This document shows, one piece after another, positions 37,751-42,100 of a stretch of 42,100 bases of DNA. This DNA is from Bradyrhizobium sp. Leo170 (lineage in GTDB: Bacteria; Pseudomonadota; Alphaproteobacteria; Rhizobiales; Xanthobacteraceae). The position numbers and the translations under genes are program-made. The notes beneath the pieces are model-generated. The model searched no databases. It was not told the origin of the DNA and saw nothing but the letters and a program-made list of their open reading frames with translations. Position 1 is the stretch's first letter; each line of letters opens with the position of its first letter. The stretch lies in the NCBI RefSeq assembly GCF_004296405.1, contig NZ_PSRR01000032.1, forward strand, positions 1 through 42,100, read 5' to 3'.

Positions 37751-39354
37751 CGGACACGACCCAGACCGGCGGCTGGTCGCCGGAGCGCTCGGCGGCCGGC
37801 GGGAACAATCCTTACCTGATCGCCTTCGTCGTCTCGATCGCGACCTTCATGGAGGTGCTGGACACGACGATCGCCAACGTCGCGCTGCGCCACATCGCGG
37901 GCGGGCTGGCCGTCGGGATCGACGAGAGCACCTACGTCATCACCAGCTATCTTGTCGCCAACGCGATCGTGCTGTCGATTTCGGGCTGGCTCGCCACCGT
38001 GATCGGGCGCAAGCGCTTCTATATGATCTGCGTGGCCACCTTCAGCGTGGCCTCGCTGCTGTGTGGATTTGCCTGGAGCCTGGAATCCCTGGTGCTGTTC
38101 CGTATCCTGCAAGGACTCGGTGGAGGAGGCATGGCGACCTCCGAGCAGGCGATCCTCGCCGACTCCTTTCCGCCGGCCAAGCGCGGGCAGGCCTTTGCGA
38201 TCTACGGCGTCGCCGTAGTGGTGGCGCCGGTGATCGGGCCGACCCTCGGCGGCTGGATCACCGATACCTATTCCTGGCACTGGGTGTTTCTGATCAACGT
38301 GCCGATGGGATTGCTCTCGCTGTTCCTGGTGGGATCGCTGGTCAGCGAACCGTCGGGCGCTGAGGAAGAGCGGCGCGAACTGCTCCGCAATGGCATCCGC
38401 GTCGATTATGTCGGCTTCGCGCTGGTCGCGGTCGGACTCGGCTCGCTCGAATTCGTGCTCGACGAAGGCCAGCGCAACGACTGGTTCGGATCGAACATGA
38501 TCCTTGGCTTCGCACTGATTTCGGCCTTCTGCCTGCTGGCGCTGATCCCCTGGGAGCTGACGCGCAAGGACCCGATCGTCGATCTTCGCCTGCTTGGCCG
38601 CCGGCAGTTCGCCGCCTGCTTCCTGGTGATGCTCGGCACCGGCGCGGTCTTGATTTCGACCACCCAGATCCTGCCGCAACTGCTGCAGGCCGAGCTGGAC
38701 TATACCGCGATGCTCGCCGGCCTCGTGCTCTCCCCGGGTGGCATCTTCACCCTGCTGATGATGCCGATCGTCGGCAGGCTCGTGAGCATCGTGCAGCCGA
38801 AATACCTGATCATGGTTGGCGCGACGATCGTGATGCTCTCGATGTGGCATCTTACGGGGCTCACCGAGGACATGACCTATGGCTACGCGGCCTGGTCGCG
38901 CATCTTTCTCGGCATGGGCCTGCCGTTCCTGTTCCTGCCCGTGACGACCGCATCCTACGATGGCGTGCCGCCGGAGAAGACCAATCAAGCCTCGGCGCTG
39001 ATCAACGTCGCACGCAACATCGGCGGTTCCATGGGAGTAGCGCTGGCGCAGACGGTGCTGGCGCAGCGCCAGCAATTCCATCAGAGCCGGCTGGTCGAAC
39101 ACGCCGCGCCGTCCGACATCGGTTACCAGCAGACCATCGATGCGATGACGCGCTATTTCCAGGCGCAGGGCTCCAATGCCACCGACGCGGCCTCGCAGGC
39201 GATCGCCTGGGTCGGCCAGACGTTGCAGCGCCAGATCGACTTCCTCGCCTATATCGATGTGTTCTGGACGCTCGCGGTCATCGGCGCCCTGATGATCCCG
39301 CTCGCGCTGAGCATGCGCTCGATCGAGCTCAACGCGCCGGCAAGAGGGCATTGA
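37747..39354 (+). CDS. DHA2-family MFS exporter (EmrB-like)
   Basis: This 535-residue protein has fourteen predicted membrane segments, the DHA2 arrangement. Segment 1 contains ATFMEVLDTTIANVALRHI, the D1 motif with LDTTIANVAL. Motif A reads GWLATVIGRKRFYM, and motif C GVAVVVAPVIGPTLGGWI. NVPMGLLSLFLVG follows. With the adaptor upstream it should export drugs, lipophilic acids or other toxic compounds through a TolC-type channel, which is not encoded here. I chose the ATG at 37747, overlapping the adaptor stop by four bases. Confidence 0.93.
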   Translation: MTDTTQTGGWSPERSAAGGNNPYLIAFVVSIATFMEVLDTTIANVALRHIAGGLAVGIDESTYVITSYLVANAIVLSISGWLATVIGRKRFYMICVATFSVASLLCGFAWSLESLVLFRILQGLGGGGMATSEQAILADSFPPAKRGQAFAIYGVAVVVAPVIGPTLGGWITDTYSWHWVFLINVPMGLLSLFLVGSLVSEPSGAEEERRELLRNGIRVDYVGFALVAVGLGSLEFVLDEGQRNDWFGSNMILGFALISAFCLLALIPWELTRKDPIVDLRLLGRRQFAACFLVMLGTGAVLISTTQILPQLLQAELDYTAMLAGLVLSPGGIFTLLMMPIVGRLVSIVQPKYLIMVGATIVMLSMWHLTGLTEDMTYGYAAWSRIFLGMGLPFLFLPVTTASYDGVPPEKTNQASALINVARNIGGSMGVALAQTVLAQRQQFHQSRLVEHAAPSDIGYQQTIDAMTRYFQAQGSNATDAASQAIAWVGQTLQRQIDFLAYIDVFWTLAVIGALMIPLALSMRSIELNAPARGH

Positions 39355-39427
39355 TGGCCAAATCGTCGCAACCACAGACGCGATTGTGAAATGAGCCTGC
39401 AAAGGTTCCACGCTATGGATGCGTGTT

Positions 39428-39447
39428 CGCGAGATCGTCGTCTCGCG
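39428..39447. repeat. Short hairpin before sugar dehydrogenase
   Basis: cgcgaga/tctcgcg with loop tcgtcg lies 13 bases before the dehydrogenase start. It could end the efflux transcript or shape the dehydrogenase leader. No U-run follows. Confidence 0.35.
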
Positions 39448-39459
39448 TGAGGATGTGAA

Positions 39460-40803
39460 ATGCCCTGGAAGCCAGTTGCAGCAAGCGTCACGATTGCGGG
39501 CTTGCTTGTATCGATGATGCCGGCTGCTGCAAGCGCACAGCCGGCTGTACTGAAGGGACAGGAAGCCTTTGGCGATTGGCGGCGCGACAAGCCCGGCACC
39601 TTGCGTCTGATCACGCCGCAGGATCTGCCCAAACCTGGCGCGACGCCATCGAGCGCGAACATGTCGCGGGTCGCGCCGCGAACGGCCTCGGCAATTCCCC
39701 AAGTGCCGCCGGGGTTCAAGGCCGACCTGTTCGCCGACGGCTTGAACGGGCCGCGCATCATCAAGACCGCGCCGAACGGCGACATCTTCGTCGCCGAGAC
39801 GCGCGCCGGGCGCATCCGTCTGTTGCGTGCCGCCGATGGAGCGACCAAACCCACGATCAACGAAGTCTACGCCACCGGCCTCGATCGTCCGTTCGGCATC
39901 GCCTTCTTTCCGAGTGGCGACAACCCGCAATGGCTCTATGTCGCCAACACCGGAAGCGTGGTCCGCTTTGCCTATCGCAATGGCGACCTCAAGGCTTCCG
40001 GAAAGCCGGAGACAGTCGTCGCCAAGCTGCCGCACGGCTGGGGCCATTCGACTCGCGACATTGTCTTTACGCCCGACAATAAGCGGATGCTGGTCTCGGT
40101 CGGCTCGGCAGGCAATTCGGGGGAGGGCATGGGTACCCCACCGGGTGGCTTGGAAGCCTGGAAGCGCGAGCGCCCGCTCGGCGCCGCCTGGGGCAACGAG
40201 ACCGACCGCGCGGCGGTGCTTGCCTTCGATCCTGACGGCAAGAACCAGCGCACCTTTGCCACCGGTATCCGGAACTGCGTCGGGCTTGCGATCCAGCCGC
40301 AAACGGGCGTGCCCTGGTGCTCGACCAATGAGCGCGATGGTCTCGGCGACAACCTCGTGCCCGACTATGTGACCCGCGTCCGCGAGAACGCGTTCTATGG
40401 CTGGCCGTGGTTCTACATCGGTGCCAATCAGGATCCGCGGCACGCCGGCGCGCGGCCTGAGCTGAAGGACAAGGTCACGGTCCCCGACGTGCTGCTGCAG
40501 GCGCATTCGGCTTCGCTTGGCCTCACGTTCTATGATGGCCAGAATTTTCCCGCCGAGTATCGCGGCGACATCTTCGCGGCCCTGCACGGCTCGTGGAACC
40601 GATCGAAGCGCACGGGCTACAAGGTGATCCGCATCCGGTTGCGGGACGGCGTGCCGACGGGCGAATACGAGGACTTCGCGACCGGCTTCGTCATCAACGA
40701 TTCCGAAGTCTGGGGACGCCCGGTCGGCGTCGCCGTGGCACGCGACGGCGCGCTGCTCATAACCGAGGACGCCAACGGCACGATCTGGCGGATCAGCCGT
40801 TAA
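39460..40803 (+). CDS. Secreted PQQ-dependent sugar (sorbosone-type) dehydrogenase
   Basis: This 447-residue exported beta-propeller protein has a signal peptide (ASVTIAGLLVSMMPAAASA). The propeller starts VPPGFKADLFADGLNGPRIIK and includes APNGDIFVAETRAGRIRLLR, GLDRPFGIAFFPSG, NTGSVVRFAYRNGD, LPHGWGHSTRDIVFTPDNK and FATGIRNCVGLAIQP. The pattern matches the glucose/sorbosone dehydrogenase family, periplasmic quinoproteins that oxidise aldoses or sorbosone and pass electrons to cytochromes. No PQQ synthesis genes or cytochrome partner are in the window. Start ATG has GAGGATG upstream. The substrate is unknown. Confidence 0.88.
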   Translation: MPWKPVAASVTIAGLLVSMMPAAASAQPAVLKGQEAFGDWRRDKPGTLRLITPQDLPKPGATPSSANMSRVAPRTASAIPQVPPGFKADLFADGLNGPRIIKTAPNGDIFVAETRAGRIRLLRAADGATKPTINEVYATGLDRPFGIAFFPSGDNPQWLYVANTGSVVRFAYRNGDLKASGKPETVVAKLPHGWGHSTRDIVFTPDNKRMLVSVGSAGNSGEGMGTPPGGLEAWKRERPLGAAWGNETDRAAVLAFDPDGKNQRTFATGIRNCVGLAIQPQTGVPWCSTNERDGLGDNLVPDYVTRVRENAFYGWPWFYIGANQDPRHAGARPELKDKVTVPDVLLQAHSASLGLTFYDGQNFPAEYRGDIFAALHGSWNRSKRTGYKVIRIRLRDGVPTGEYEDFATGFVINDSEVWGRPVGVAVARDGALLITEDANGTIWRISR

Positions 40804-40904
40804 AGCGTGATGACTTTTCTTCGAATCGTCATCCCGCTTTAGCGCTTTGTTTGAGCATGATCTTTTTCGGAAAACCGGTGCCCACTTTTCCGGATCATGC
40901 TTTA
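40802..40904. repeat. Dispersed two-hairpin intergenic repeat, second full copy
   Basis: aaagcgtgatgac ... gtcatcccgcttt (40802-40840) and gagcatgatc ... gatcatgcttta (40853-40904) repeat the layout and most of the sequence of 21298-21400 in the same orientation. The copy begins within the dehydrogenase stop codon and may act as its terminator. Confidence 0.75.
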
Positions 40905-40909
40905 ACGTC

Positions 40910-41167
40910 TCAGCCTTGCCCGTCGCTGAGCCCGTATTCCTCGTAGATCGCCAGCGGATCGGCGTCGGGAAACAGCCGGCACTTTGCTTGCGCCAGATGC
41001 AGGGTGACGGTTCCGCGATCGCAGCCAGCGGCAAGCAGCTTTCGGATGTCTTCCATGTGCGGTCGCGGCTGGTGTTTGGGCGGAAGCTGCTCGAGGGCGA
41101 CGAGCGCCGTCGCCAGCGCCTCGGTGATGACCCATTCGTCGTGGCCGGTGATTCCCTTTCTCGGCAT
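40910..41167 (-). CDS. Small hypothetical protein
   Basis: This 85-residue protein (MPRKGITGHDEWVITEALAT, then HMEDIRKLLAAGCDRGTVTL) is helical, with two cysteines. No family is recognised. The ATG at 41167 has GGGAGG 8 bases upstream and is preferred over the GTG two codons earlier. It lies alone, convergent with the sugar dehydrogenase. Confidence 0.65.
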   Translation of the reverse strand: MPRKGITGHDEWVITEALATALVALEQLPPKHQPRPHMEDIRKLLAAGCDRGTVTLHLAQAKCRLFPDADPLAIYEEYGLSDGQG

Positions 41168-41290
41168 CGCCACACCTCCCGCATTGGAGCAAGGTACATT
41201 CTAGCGTAAAGCCAAGGCGTACCGCCATTGTTGGATTGCATCCAGCGAGGCAGATGCCTAGAACGTGCACACCATTTCCGGCACAGCATC

Positions 41291-41818
41291 ATGCAGCAAT
41301 TAAGGCTTCTGGCCGACGATCTCACCGGCTCGCTCGAGACGTCTGCTGAATTTGTGGGCGCGCTGGACCCGCTGGACGTGGCCTGGCGCGCGGACTCGAT
41401 CACGGACCGGCACGGCAGTTTCGCCATCGACAGCGGCACGCGGGAGCTCGGGGCCGAGCAGGCGTTTGCCATCGCGCGGGAACTGGCGCCGCTGCTTCGG
41501 GGCGCCGGCATGGCCTACAAGAAGATCGACAGCCTGATGCGCGGTCCCTGGGCGGCGGAGCTCAATGCTTGCCTGCGCTCCGGCTTCTGGGACGCCTGCA
41601 TCGTGGCGCCGGCGTTTCCTCACCAGGGACGCTGCACCCGCGCCGGCCGCCAGTTCGCGAAGGGGCCGGACGGGAGCTTTCAGCCGGTCGGCGAGAGCAT
41701 CCTCGACCAGCTTCGCGGGCAGGGCATCGAGGCGCGGTCGGGGCGCTACGACGACGCGCTTCGCCCGGGTGTCAGCCTGATCGAAGCGATCGAATATGCG
41801 GAGCGGCTGGCGGGGTAG
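41291..41818 (+). pseudogene. Truncated four-carbon acid sugar kinase (DUF1537/OtnK type)
   Basis: This 175-residue product matches only the N-terminal substrate-binding domain of the kinases that phosphorylate erythronate or threonate-type acid sugars. It has RLLADDLTGSLETSAEFVG, AYKKIDSLMRGPWAAELNACL and CIVAPAFPHQGRCTRAGRQF. Full-length members are about 400 residues or more and carry the ATP-binding domain in the C-terminal half, which is missing. The frame ends at TAG 41816 and dispersed repeats begin 32 bases later, so the 3' half seems to be lost. A short stand-alone substrate-binding protein is possible but less likely. The ATG at 41291 fits the family start. Confidence 0.7.
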
Positions 41819-41850
41819 GAGTAGTGCCGTCCGCTCGCTTCTGATGCCCT

Positions 41851-41935
41851 GTAGGATGGGTAGAGGGCAACGAAACCCATCGCGATCGAGCAAGCCGCGC
41901 GAATGATGGGTTTCGCTGCCCTCTACCCATCCTAC
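41851..41935. repeat. Palindromic dispersed repeat, gtaggatgggtagagggc type
   Basis: gtaggatgggtagagggcaa (41851) and gctgccctctacccatcctac (to 41935) are inverted arms with gaaacccatc/gatgggtttc inside. The organisation mirrors 293-381, with different arm sequence. Confidence 0.75.
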
Positions 41936-41936
41936 T

Positions 41937-42057
41937 GTCGTCCCGTCGAAAGACGGGACCCATAACCACAGGCAGGTGTTGTGGCGGGGCAAGTGGTTGC
42001 AGCGGAGCGCACTAGAGAGGCCTGTGATTATGGGTCCCGGGTCAAGCTCGGGACGAC
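41937..42057. repeat. Second palindromic repeat abutting the first
   Basis: gtcgtcccgtcgaaagacgg ... gacccataaccacag and ctgtgattatgggtc ... gctcgggacgac form imperfect inverted arms around about 50 bases. The two repeats are adjacent, only one base apart, at the 3' side of the truncated kinase. Confidence 0.65.
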
Positions 42058-42100
42058 GTGGGGTGGATTTCAGATTCAAATTTCAAACAGCTCTCCGCGG

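Noticed and set aside
37684..41511. Very long minus-strand open frame of about 1275 codons
   Set aside because: It is antisense to emrB and the sugar dehydrogenase, which have clear family motifs. Its translation is Arg/His/Asp-rich without any domain, as expected for a GC-rich shadow frame.

Overview
The window looks like a chromosomal segment of a Bradyrhizobium-type alphaproteobacterium (Hyphomicrobiales). The reasons are its high GC content, wide-open antisense frames, many small conserved-hypothetical proteins of rhizobial type, HWE-type histidine kinases, candidate sigma-EcfG promoters, and several copies of dispersed hairpin repeats containing 'ttttcggaaaaccgg'. I infer the genus from recollection; I did no database search. 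I see no rRNA, tRNA, CRISPR array, transposase or phage module.

Region 1 (1-11.7 kb) is mostly metabolism and transport. It holds a cupin fragment, a secreted DUF2147 protein, a periplasmic cyclohexadienyl dehydratase (PheC type), a DUF1993 protein, an amidase and a D-2-hydroxyacid dehydrogenase. A complete carbohydrate-type ABC importer follows on the minus strand in the order Tat-exported binding protein, two permeases, MalK-like ATPase. A secreted LTxxQ-motif protein ends the region.

Region 2 (11.9-20.5 kb) starts with a compact minus-strand operon encoding an MFS transporter, a flavin-dependent monooxygenase of the acyl-CoA dehydrogenase fold and a VOC protein. This looks like a small uncharacterised aromatic or thio-compound pathway. 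A DsbA-like thiol oxidoreductase, a DUF3750 protein, another MFS carrier and a UvrD/Rep helicase follow.

Region 3 (20.5-23.0 kb) is a patchwork of very small genes (two DUF982-like proteins, a DUF3072 protein, a zinc-ribbon protein), dispersed repeats, and a candidate small RNA that ends in a strong intrinsic terminator.

Region 4 (23.0-32.7 kb) is a signalling island. A PAS hybrid histidine kinase on the minus strand is divergent from a 2093-residue soluble histidine kinase. The large kinase carries eleven near-identical 92-residue HAMP-type repeats, a GAF domain, a kinase core and three receiver domains. A REC-PAS-HWE kinase gene follows six bases later. The large protein has the layout of fungal group III (Nik1/Os-1) osmosensing kinases, with a much longer HAMP array.

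Region 5 (32.7-36.6 kb) contains small stress-type genes (CBS domain, DUF6894, DUF72, short secreted proteins). A 37-codon membrane-peptide gene, shorter than most gene callers report, also lies here. Many of these genes have a sequence of the form GGAAC-N16/17-NGTT just upstream, matching the alphaproteobacterial general-stress sigma factor EcfG. The same element precedes the PAS hybrid kinase and the emrAB-like efflux operon, so much of 23-37 kb may be one general-stress neighbourhood.

Region 6 (36.6-42.1 kb) has the HlyD/EmrA-EmrB efflux pair, a secreted PQQ-type sugar (sorbosone) dehydrogenase, a small unknown gene, and a four-carbon acid sugar kinase truncated after its N-terminal part. 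The window ends in two palindromic dispersed repeats.
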